This document shows, piece after piece, positions 44,820-53,064 of a stretch of 64,000 nt of DNA. Made by a program: the position numbers and the translations under genes. The stretch is from Desulfoscipio geothermicus. Its GTDB lineage: Bacteria; Bacillota; Desulfotomaculia; Desulfotomaculales; Desulfallaceae. The first letter of the stretch is position 1, and every line of letters starts with the position of its first letter. Below the pieces are notes generated by a model, which saw only the letters and a list, made by a program, of their open reading frames with translations, was not told the DNA's origin and searched no databases. The stretch covers positions 114,716 to 178,715 of the forward strand of contig JAENZP010000005.1 of the NCBI GenBank assembly GCA_016841205.1, written 5' to 3'.

Positions 44820-47800
44820 CTAATACCTGCTAATTGCTGTTTTTTTGAGTCCTTCCAGGATGAGGTCAATTTTTTCAATGGGCAATTTTATCTCATGTTC
44901 TTCAGTAAAATCCCAAATCAAGTCGTCAAGGGCTTGTTCCATATCTTTATGTACAGCTACATTATTACGCCAATCCACTTTTGCGCGAATGGAAATAGAC
45001 ATCTTGACCTCAATAGCCAATTGTCCCATCGCTTCATCCATCTCCGGCGGCACACCATTTATCACTCCGGCAATGATACTTTGAATTGTTCCGTAAAAAG
45101 CTTTCGCATCACTGTCATTTTCTATACAGGCCGGATAGTGATGGCCGGTATAGCCTCTTTTAAAATCATCTGCCATTATCTCCATTTTAAAGAGATAAGC
45201 GTCATCATTTCTTGATGCCTTGTATTCTTCAAGAGTTTCTTTAACCTGCTCAGAAAACATCTTGTATAGCAAAGGGTCATCGTAACGGCAGGTTTCCAGT
45301 TCTCTATGCATACGAGTGCGAATTGCATCACCCTTGGCGGCTTTGCTATCCAGTTTTTCTAGCTGCTCCTTCATCCCTTCGGTATCGTGAATGGAAACCG
45401 GCTCAACAATAATCCGGCTTGGTTCGGAAAGTACAAAGTTATCCAACAAGCTACGAATACCGTCTTCATACTTGCTAAAATCAACTTTTTCATTATAACG
45501 GAGCAAAACTGCCCCGCGAAGTCTCTGGAAATGAAGCAAATCCTGCTTGTATTTCTGAATCCGGTCATATCCAATAGCACTATACAACGCGTAGCTTCCC
45601 ATAGCCAAATCCAATAATCGCGTAAATATCGAAAGTTTTTCATAAAAAACTTTCCTCAAATCGTAGTCTGCCAACACGCTTTGCCAGCCCTCGGAACTGT
45701 TTCGGTCAAAATCTTTTCCTTCAAATAAAAACCACACTTCCTGATGCGCCTTTTCAAGTTTGAGCTTTTGATCACCGGCGCCGTAAATAGCATTTTCTAT
45801 ATCGGCTTGATCATATCCATCCATGCCTGATTTTTCATCCGAATACATATCCATTGCAGTATTTAATTTGCTAAAGATTCCCCAATAATCCACGATTAGT
45901 CCAAAGTCTTTACCCGGATACACGCGATTGACACGGGCGATGGCCTGCAACAAGGAATGTTCCCGCATGGGTTTATCCACATACAGCACGGCAGCAACCG
46001 GCGCATCAAAGCCGGTCAGGAGCATATCCTTGACAATAAGCATTTCCACATCTTCGCCGCCAATGAAGCTATTTTTGGCCCAGTCAATATATTCCTCGTA
46101 GTTGTTGCCATAGAGAGGCTCTACCTCTTCTTTAAAAAAGTCCTGTATTTTCTCTTTGTTTTCGCCAGTAAGTTCATCATCTTCTTTAACATTTTCGGGG
46201 GATATCACCACCGCCGTTTTTACACCGCCAAGTTTCCTTATGGATTTATGCAGGTCAATAGCCATAGGGCGGGAGGAAGCAGCGATCATAGCTTTAAAGC
46301 CCTTTGGCTTGGCATAACGCATAAAGTGTTCATGAATATCAAAGGCCACCATGTCAATACGTTGACGGGTTTGAGCCAGCGGTAGAAACCTGCTCCATTT
46401 GCGCTTTATATCTTCCTGCCGATCACGGTTTAGCGGCGCAATGATGTATTTGAGATAATCGTCAATTTTCTCACCGGTTACATTCTGTGGAATAATCCTA
46501 CCCTCATAGACCAGGGGAACAATGACGCCATCTTCCACAGCCCTGATAATAGGATAACTGTCAATAAGCGGCCCGAACTGCTCATAGGTATTGAACTTGT
46601 GTTTCTTAAGCAGCGGTGTGCCGGTAAAACCTATTCTTATCGCATTGGGCAGCACATCTATCATAAAGTCATGGAGTTCGCCTGAGTGAGTGCGGTGGCT
46701 TTCGTCCACAAGCAAAAATATATTACCATCTTTAATTTTGATCCTCTTTTTTGCCGCTGAGTCAAATTTATGTACAAGGGTAGTTATTATAGTTTCGCCT
46801 TTGTCATCTAATAAACCAATCAAGCCCTTACCTGTCTTGGCCCGGGCCGGGCTAAACTGTGTTTTGGCAAAGTTGTCCCGCAGCTGTTTATCCAGATTGA
46901 TCCGGTCGTTGACAAGCACAAAGCGAGGATTTCTAATATCCGGATCAGCTATTATTTTTTTAACCAGCATCACCATGGTGAGAGATTTTCCACTGCCCTG
47001 GGTATGCCAGATCACACCGTTTCTGGTACCCTTGCCATCTTCTCCCTTTATACGAAGCATAGCTGCCTGTATGCCGAAAAACTGCTGATAGCGGGCGATT
47101 TTCTTAACATTGTTATCGTATAAGATGAAATAACGAATCAGTTCCAGCAACCTCTCCCTGGTAAGCATGGAAACGATAGCCCTGTCCTGTTCAGTGACTT
47201 TTCCGTTCGGACTGACATTACTACATTTTTCCTGCTGCCATTTGTAATTCTTTTCCCGCCATATATTAAAATGCTCAGAAGGCGTACCGCAAGTACCGTA
47301 TTTAACAGTGTTTAAATTCATGGCCATTATGATTTGGACATATTTAAAAAGATGGGGAATATAATTAGGCTGCCAGTTGCGTATATTTTGGGCAACTCCT
47401 TTTCCCACATCAATACTGGATTTTTTGCACTCAATAGCCACCAGAGGGATACCATTGACCAGCAGTACTATATCCGGCCGCGCATACTTGCCATTCGACC
47501 GTTCTACCGAGAATTCATCTGTCACCTGCCATATATTGTTTTCCGGATGCTCCCAATCAATAAACTTTAAATCAAAGGATTGACGACCTCCGTCAAACAA
47601 CTCCTCTTCATAGCTGCTGCCGGAAAGGAGCATATCATAAATTGTTTTACTTGCCGACATCAGCCCTGAAACAAGCGGCACATCAATATCGTTAATGGCC
47701 TTACCAATAGACCGGCCGGAAAAGGGCGTTTGCTTGCCTCTATAAACAAAAGACTGACGGTGCAAAAACTCCCGCAAAACCTCAGGGAACAGAACATTGG

Positions 47801-47924
47801 AAAGCCGCCCGCGAAAGATCTCCGCCTGTGATCGGGGTACATATTGATAGCCCAATTTTTCCAAAACTTTTATTGCTCTATCCTGGCTCTCAGGCCGTTC
47901 GTCAAATATGGTATGATTGAGCAT
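44820..47924 (-). CDS. hsdR: Type I restriction endonuclease subunit R
   Basis: 1034 residues. N-terminal nuclease with PD-(D/E)xK residues in ARPDIVLLVNGIPLVAIECKKS near 150, then the translocase: HTQGSGKSLTMVML (Walker A), LLVDESHRTH (Walker B) and IGFTGTPLL. HsdR2M2S translocates and cuts unmethylated DNA at a distance. It overlaps hsdS by one base, so S and R are coupled. No disruption is seen. Confidence 0.95.
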   Translation of the reverse strand: MLNHTIFDERPESQDRAIKVLEKLGYQYVPRSQAEIFRGRLSNVLFPEVLREFLHRQSFVYRGKQTPFSGRSIGKAINDIDVPLVSGLMSASKTIYDMLLSGSSYEEELFDGGRQSFDLKFIDWEHPENNIWQVTDEFSVERSNGKYARPDIVLLVNGIPLVAIECKKSSIDVGKGVAQNIRNWQPNYIPHLFKYVQIIMAMNLNTVKYGTCGTPSEHFNIWREKNYKWQQEKCSNVSPNGKVTEQDRAIVSMLTRERLLELIRYFILYDNNVKKIARYQQFFGIQAAMLRIKGEDGKGTRNGVIWHTQGSGKSLTMVMLVKKIIADPDIRNPRFVLVNDRINLDKQLRDNFAKTQFSPARAKTGKGLIGLLDDKGETIITTLVHKFDSAAKKRIKIKDGNIFLLVDESHRTHSGELHDFMIDVLPNAIRIGFTGTPLLKKHKFNTYEQFGPLIDSYPIIRAVEDGVIVPLVYEGRIIPQNVTGEKIDDYLKYIIAPLNRDRQEDIKRKWSRFLPLAQTRQRIDMVAFDIHEHFMRYAKPKGFKAMIAASSRPMAIDLHKSIRKLGGVKTAVVISPENVKEDDELTGENKEKIQDFFKEEVEPLYGNNYEEYIDWAKNSFIGGEDVEMLIVKDMLLTGFDAPVAAVLYVDKPMREHSLLQAIARVNRVYPGKDFGLIVDYWGIFSKLNTAMDMYSDEKSGMDGYDQADIENAIYGAGDQKLKLEKAHQEVWFLFEGKDFDRNSSEGWQSVLADYDLRKVFYEKLSIFTRLLDLAMGSYALYSAIGYDRIQKYKQDLLHFQRLRGAVLLRYNEKVDFSKYEDGIRSLLDNFVLSEPSRIIVEPVSIHDTEGMKEQLEKLDSKAAKGDAIRTRMHRELETCRYDDPLLYKMFSEQVKETLEEYKASRNDDAYLFKMEIMADDFKRGYTGHHYPACIENDSDAKAFYGTIQSIIAGVINGVPPEMDEAMGQLAIEVKMSISIRAKVDWRNNVAVHKDMEQALDDLIWDFTEEHEIKLPIEKIDLILEGLKKTAISRY

Positions 47925-49174
47925 TAGATCACCTTCTCAACGTTGACTCTCACAATTCCTGTCAGCAACAGCTGCATCAGGGCTTTTTTTTGTTTTTTAA
48001 GCTCCTCAAGCTGCTTTTCGTATAAATCAATTTCATGGTCTGCTGTGGATAAAATTTTAGCAATGGCAATTTGTTCGGGGTGGGGCGGGAGCGGGAATGA
48101 AATTTGAGCCAATTGAAACGGATAAATATGAACCACAGAATTCCCCTGTCCTAAAGATGCAAGCTGATTAATAACATGATTACTATTAAGCATATACGTT
48201 AAAAATAAACTATCATTACTCTTTTGCGTCAATACAATAGTATCTCCGCCTGCATATGCTTCATCATCAAACAAAAAAGCTACTGCTTTACCTATTTCAT
48301 TTGCGGATTCCCCAGAACCAGTAAAGACAATATCTCCTTTATACATTCGAAAACTTTCTTTACGTCCTTTGGCGTTAATAAAAGTACGATACTCTTTAAT
48401 TTTAATATTGTGAATAGTATATATCTCACCATATGAAATAAAAGGATAACCTATTTCAACTACATTTGATTTACTCACTCCCTTTCCTCTCGCCAATTCA
48501 CCTAAATCCCCTAGTCGCACTCCCTCCCATTCTTGCGTGAAACCGACGAGGCGTTCTTTGCCTGTGAGCAGGTTCTGCATGAGCCACTTTTTCAGCTGTT
48601 TTTTTTCGGCGATTAGCTGTTCTTTTAAACCAATGTTCCTGTCACTGGTTGCAAGTACCGAAACGATATTTTGTTGTTCTATAATTGAAGGGACACGAAT
48701 TTTTTGCCTCAGCCAATCACTCGTTTTAAAACGCAATTTTTCAACATGAACGCCGTCACTGGCAATATAAAAGTATCTCTTCATAAACGGCAATTGCACG
48801 TAATAATTAAAAAAAAGCGGCAGCAGCCTGTTATTAAAGTTCATAACATCATATTCATTGGATACCGTTGCCCCTGCATACTTTTTGGGAACAACAGCAC
48901 ATGCTCCGTGCACTATCTGTCTTTTTGAAATAATGAAATCTCCTTCTCGAATTTGAAACTGACTTTTTACCAGGATTTCTTTTCCAGTGAATTTGCCCCG
49001 GTTTTGAATTCCCCCAAAATTTCTTTTAACCGTAATGAGATCATATTCTTTTTCATCCACCATATCAACAGGTCTTTCTATAACCTCTAATAGTTGGCTT
49101 AATTCGTATTCCTTCCAGTCTTCCGGGAATAAATATTTTTTATAATCATAACCCAATTTACCTATGCTCATCAT
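47924..49174 (-). CDS. hsdS: Type I restriction specificity subunit S
   Basis: About 416 residues, two target recognition domains. First TRD about 20-170, central coiled coil (EQLIAEKKQLKKWLMQNLLTG) about 180-210, second TRD (VRLGDLGELARGKGVSKSN) about 215-360, and the distal helix (EQLEELKKQKKALMQLLLTGIV). It sets the bipartite methylation site. ATG 49174 follows AGGTGG. It lies 57 bases after hsdM. Confidence 0.94.
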   Translation of the reverse strand: MMSIGKLGYDYKKYLFPEDWKEYELSQLLEVIERPVDMVDEKEYDLITVKRNFGGIQNRGKFTGKEILVKSQFQIREGDFIISKRQIVHGACAVVPKKYAGATVSNEYDVMNFNNRLLPLFFNYYVQLPFMKRYFYIASDGVHVEKLRFKTSDWLRQKIRVPSIIEQQNIVSVLATSDRNIGLKEQLIAEKKQLKKWLMQNLLTGKERLVGFTQEWEGVRLGDLGELARGKGVSKSNVVEIGYPFISYGEIYTIHNIKIKEYRTFINAKGRKESFRMYKGDIVFTGSGESANEIGKAVAFLFDDEAYAGGDTIVLTQKSNDSLFLTYMLNSNHVINQLASLGQGNSVVHIYPFQLAQISFPLPPHPEQIAIAKILSTADHEIDLYEKQLEELKKQKKALMQLLLTGIVRVNVEKVI

Positions 49175-49230
49175 TACCACCTGTTCAATGTCTTATCAAG
49201 CTGCAAAATGTTTTTTCGTCTTAAAGTTGC

Positions 49231-50814
49231 TCATAACCCCAATTCTCTAAGATACTTGGCCATCTGTGCTTCCACTTTGGCAAGCTCCTTCTGGATATTG
49301 GCAATATTGGTTTTTACCTCTTCAATATCCACCAAGGCCTCTTCCTCAAAAGTATTAACATACCGGGGGATATTCAGGTTATATTCGTTGGCTTTTATAT
49401 CATCGGTGGTTGCCACATGGGCGAATTTTTCAATATCTGCACGGTTTTTATAAGCTTTAACAATATCATCGATGTTTTTTGTTTCCAGCCTGTTCTGATT
49501 CTTATCCCTTTTGTAGCGGAGGTTGCCCTTTTCATCCTTGCCGGATGCGTCAATAAAAAGCACGTCATCACGATTGCGGTTTTTCTTAAGCACTAAAATA
49601 CAGGCTGGAATGCCGGTGCCGTAAAACAGGTTTTCAGGCAAACCGATAACAGCATCCAATAGATTTCTTTCGATTACGGCTTGCCTTATCCTTCCTTCGG
49701 ACGCAACCCTAAACAAAACGCCATGGGGAGCAACGGCGGCAATTCTGCCACCGCTCTTAAGGCTGGCTATCATATGCAGCAAAAACGCCCAGTCGCCTTT
49801 ACTGGCAGGAGGCACTCCCAGATCAAAGCGGTGATACTTATCAAGTGACGCTTCCATCTTGAATTCTTTGCCCTTGCCGGTCGTTTCGCCACCGGTATTA
49901 AAACCTGCCGCCCATTTATCCTGCGAAAAAGGCATATTGGCCACGATAACATCAAACTGCATAAGATTTCCGTCGGAGTCCAAGTGCATGGGATTGGCAA
50001 GGGAATCGCCCCAGGCAATCTTGGCGTCCATTATTTCATGGATAAACATGTTCATTTTGGCCATAGACCAGGAGGAACCGTTCATTTCCTGTCCATACAG
50101 CGCAAGAGTCTTCACATGGCCATTTTCCTTTGCAATGGCTTTTTTCCCTGTTTTAATGAGCAGAGACCCGGAACCGCACGTCGGGTCATAAATAATGTCG
50201 CTTATTTTAGGATCGACAATGCAGGCCATCAACTCAGAGACTTCGGGCGGGGTAAAGAATGATCCCGCTTTTTTACCTGCCTGCCTGGCAAATTCGCCAA
50301 TCATATATTCAAAAGCATCGCCTATGGTGTCGGCTAGCACTTTGCCTTCCTCAGGCTGAATTGAAGAAGGACGCAAATCAAGGGGTTCAAAATCTTCCAG
50401 CAGTTCCCTTAGCCGGGTATTTTTTTGCTTATGATTACCAAGCATGGCCTCACTATTAAAATCAATATTTCTAAATATCCCTGTAAATAGTGAAGGGTTG
50501 TCATCTTCTATTCCCCTCAAAGCAATATTGATGAGTTCCCCCAAGTTGTCGTTATATCTGTTTTGATAAAGCCAGGAAAACATGTGTTTTTCCTTGATAA
50601 CAAAAGGAAGTCTGCTTATCGCCCTTTGTACTCTCACCGGGTTATTATATTTTTTCTCTAGCTCTTCGACCTTTTCCAGATAAGTGTCGCTTAAATATTT
50701 TACAAAAAGCATGGGCAAGATATAATCTTTATAATTGGCTGCATCTATAGCACCCCTGAAAGTATTCGCACCTCTCCAAAGCGCTGCCTCAATGTTTCTT
50801 CTCGTAGTTGTCAT
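49231..50814 (-). CDS. hsdM: Type I DNA methyltransferase subunit M
   Basis: 527 residues. N-terminal helical domain, then the SAM-binding and adenine-N6 catalytic motifs: FFTPPEVSELMA, YDPTCGSGSLLI and VIVANMPFS (the NPPF-type motif reads NMPF). GVLFRVASEGRIRQAVIE follows. The start overlaps the HsdS-like gene upstream by 26 bases. Confidence 0.95.
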   Translation of the reverse strand: MTTTRRNIEAALWRGANTFRGAIDAANYKDYILPMLFVKYLSDTYLEKVEELEKKYNNPVRVQRAISRLPFVIKEKHMFSWLYQNRYNDNLGELINIALRGIEDDNPSLFTGIFRNIDFNSEAMLGNHKQKNTRLRELLEDFEPLDLRPSSIQPEEGKVLADTIGDAFEYMIGEFARQAGKKAGSFFTPPEVSELMACIVDPKISDIIYDPTCGSGSLLIKTGKKAIAKENGHVKTLALYGQEMNGSSWSMAKMNMFIHEIMDAKIAWGDSLANPMHLDSDGNLMQFDVIVANMPFSQDKWAAGFNTGGETTGKGKEFKMEASLDKYHRFDLGVPPASKGDWAFLLHMIASLKSGGRIAAVAPHGVLFRVASEGRIRQAVIERNLLDAVIGLPENLFYGTGIPACILVLKKNRNRDDVLFIDASGKDEKGNLRYKRDKNQNRLETKNIDDIVKAYKNRADIEKFAHVATTDDIKANEYNLNIPRYVNTFEEEALVDIEEVKTNIANIQKELAKVEAQMAKYLRELGL

Positions 50815-51415
50815 TATGTTCCTCCTTAGCGCTTGCCGTGATATTATTTATCAATGCCGCCATGAGCCTTTGATCTTCTTTAGCCAAATTCTCAAGCAGT
50901 TTTTTTCGTTGTTTATATAGCAGCCACATCTGGCCAATTGTTTTTTGTTTATCGTAATGTATAGCGGGAATGTCCAAGGCTGCCAATGATCTTGCGGATA
51001 TAGATTTTATTGCCGCAACCGAACCGACAATATTACTATTTAGCCAGGTCATGCCTTGGTTTTCCAGCAAGCAGGCTATATATGCCGGATAATAATCTTT
51101 AGACACACGAATAACAAAAAGATTACTTGAAAAAACCGTGTCTGACATATCCTCAATTACCAGCGTTGCAATGTCCGGATTCAGCCGTTTCAGTAAAATA
51201 TCGTTCTTTCGAACGAAATAGCTATCATCAACAGGGGTATGTCTTTTTATTTCTGAAATACTCTGTATATCATTGAAAATTCCTAAATGGTAAGGCTGTA
51301 TAAATTTATATATTATCACACCTTCGGTGTTTGCTTTCCCCGGCACCTTAGCATCGGCCACACCGTTTATTATATTAGCTATTTTCTCGAGTTTTACCTT
51401 TCTTAGTGTCGTCAC
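50789..51415 (-). CDS. Single-TRD HsdS-like protein
   Basis: About 208 residues. It has one target-recognition domain (KLEKIANIINGVADAKV to SISARSLAALDIPAI) and one S-type coiled coil (YKQRKKLLENLAKEDQRLMAALI), half of a normal HsdS. GTG 51415 follows GAAGGATG; an upstream reading from 51484 has no site. It lies before hsdM, with the complete hsdS after it. It could be a half-S that dimerises, a regulator of specificity or a decayed S gene, but its frame is intact. Confidence 0.8.
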   Translation of the reverse strand: MTTLRKVKLEKIANIINGVADAKVPGKANTEGVIIYKFIQPYHLGIFNDIQSISEIKRHTPVDDSYFVRKNDILLKRLNPDIATLVIEDMSDTVFSSNLFVIRVSKDYYPAYIACLLENQGMTWLNSNIVGSVAAIKSISARSLAALDIPAIHYDKQKTIGQMWLLYKQRKKLLENLAKEDQRLMAALINNITASAKEEHNDNYEKKH

Positions 51416-51473
51416 TTTTTCACATCCTTCAGCTGTCATTTCGGGAAAATATTTGAAGCCGGGCTCAACGGAA

Positions 51474-51508
51474 GTCAAAGCCACTACTCTTATGATAGTG
51501 GCTTTGAC
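51474..51508. repeat. Perfect 13-bp inverted repeat
   Basis: GTCAAAGCCACTA (51474-51486) and TAGTGGCTTTGAC (51496-51508) form a hairpin with a 9-nt loop between the HNH gene and the HsdS-like gene. There is no U-tract, so a processing site or protein-binding site is as likely as a terminator. Confidence 0.6.
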
Positions 51509-51605
51509 ATTTAAAAAATTAACCTTTTAATGAGAATCGGTCTTTCCGTGATCATTTTTTTCCAAATTGTTACGTCTGCAGTAGTAGTATCAACATGTTC
51601 GCCTA

Positions 51606-51920
51606 TTATTTGGCCGAATCCGCACAAGTCCAATTTGGCCAGTTGTCGCTTTTATCTCGGTTATTGCGCCAGTACAGCGGTTGGAGATTGTTAAGGTCAT
51701 CTGTTCCACCCTTGGCTACCGGCTTCTCATGATCAATTTCCCAACCAAATTCAGAATTGACGTTGCCATAATCAGCAAACCTTATCCACGCACCACACCG
51801 GTCTTTCCTGAATTCGCTTGGGTTGTATTCAGGGACAATGATGGCCTTGTTCCATACTGCCAAGATCGTTCGCGGCCCAAATGATTCATTCAGAACTGTG
51901 CAATTTGGCTGATGTGTCAT
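51606..51920 (-). CDS. HNH endonuclease domain protein
   Basis: 104 residues. The HNH site is WEIDHEKPVAKGGTDDLNNLQPLY (H64 with the D-H pair and N78) and the NNRDKSDN tail closes the beta-beta-alpha metal fold. ATG 51920 follows GGAAAGGAGAAACT. Function as a defence or homing nuclease is not shown. It is the first gene of the restriction cluster and may be cotranscribed with it. Confidence 0.8.
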   Translation of the reverse strand: MTHQPNCTVLNESFGPRTILAVWNKAIIVPEYNPSEFRKDRCGAWIRFADYGNVNSEFGWEIDHEKPVAKGGTDDLNNLQPLYWRNNRDKSDNWPNWTCADSAK

Positions 51921-51995
51921 AGTTTCTCCTTTCCGAGACAAAATGCATCCATCAGCAAAACCACAAATACCTTGCTTATAGAGTGTGTTTTACGG

Positions 51996-52077
51996 TATTA
52001 TGGATTATACACAAAAAAAATAAGCTGATTCTCAGCGCCAAGTCCAAGAATGGCCTGTTTTTGGACTTGTTTTTTTG
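51996..52077 (+). ncRNA. Candidate small RNA of about 70 nt
   Basis: TTGCTT (51972-51977), an 18-base spacer and TATTAT (51996-52001) form a plus-strand promoter. A strong intrinsic terminator follows: CAAGTCCAA (52039-52047) with TTGGACTTG (52061-52069) and a T8-rich run. The transcript would start near 52008 and carry a first hairpin, GCTGA-TTC-TCAGC (52024-52036). No plus-strand gene lies upstream to need this terminator. On the minus strand the same first hairpin is followed by a T-rich tract, so it could also terminate leftward transcription. Function unknown. Confidence 0.35.
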
Positions 52078-52528
52078 TCTCAATTTTTTACATTAGCCCG
52101 AATAGGGCTAAACCAATAATTAAATTATAACTAAATAATTTCCTCTGTCAATATGTTTTATTTGTGTTATATCTTAACATGGCTCTATTGTCTATAATTT
52201 AATAACTCCTTTTTTACAATAATTTATACTTACTATATATCGGCATAAATAAATAGAATCTTAAACTTTAATAATGGAATTTTGTATTTTTTATTTCTAA
52301 AAATTAAAAGCGCCAGGCCACCATTGACTCACCATCGGCTTCTTCCTGAGCCAGTTCATAAAAGCCCTAGTATCTCTCACCTAAAACGTGAGAAGCCATT
52401 GTCCTTCATCTTTTCCATAAATAAAATCCTCCATTTGGTGTTATTATTTTACCATCTGAAGGATTTACGTAAAATTTTTACAATCTCAATATTTAATATC
52501 CAATGGCATGTTAGATACATGGTATTAG
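52078..52528. other. 451-base AT-rich region without a supported gene
   Basis: No open frame with a binding site was found. In one minus-strand frame 52300-52370 reads FYELAQEEADGESMVAWRF between stops, possibly debris of a lost gene, but I cannot name it. Confidence 0.35.
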
Positions 52529-52840
52529 TTAGGTCACATAATGTCCTCGCCGAGGTGAAACATTCGGTTCGAGGCGCTCCTTTTTTGTTTCGTTAAGCAT
52601 TTGATATGCATTAATTAGGTCGCAATAAAAGGCCTCCGCCATATCGCGGCTAAAGGTCTCTCTGATAACAATTCTCATAACAGTTATATTATTGGCGTTC
52701 TTCGGAAGATTATAAGCAGGCAGCATCCAACCTCTTTCACGAAATATCTCATGCTGTAGGTCGGTGATATTTCTTGTTTTATCCCCGATATCTCATCTGG
52801 CTTTACTTTCCTCGCTAACACTAAATCACGCCCTTTAAAC
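52529..52840 (-). pseudogene. Relic of a glutamate decarboxylase C-terminus
   Basis: The minus strand reads NITDLQHEIFRERGWMLPAYNLP, then ITVMRIVIRETFSRDMAEAF, which matches the C-terminal domain of bacterial glutamate decarboxylase (the RGW-x-PAY motif). Upstream, DLVLARKVKPDEISG in another frame appears to continue it after a frameshift, and no PLP domain remains. It is therefore a degraded gadB-like gene, next to a complete amino-acid decarboxylase on the opposite strand. Confidence 0.7.
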
Positions 52841-53064
52841 CGTTTTTATAGAACAAATTATAATTTGCATTTTATGAAAGCTTTTAGTAACAATCTTATT
52901 ATTATTTAATTAATGCACTTTAAGCAGTTCTTTATCCTTTTAATCTAAGCTTCTTTTTTCTAATATTTTAAACTCTGTTTATATTCTTATATTTGGTATT
53001 TACGTAATTTGCCTTCAATATATTTATGTATTAAGACACCTAACCGCTGACTGGAGTGGTAATA

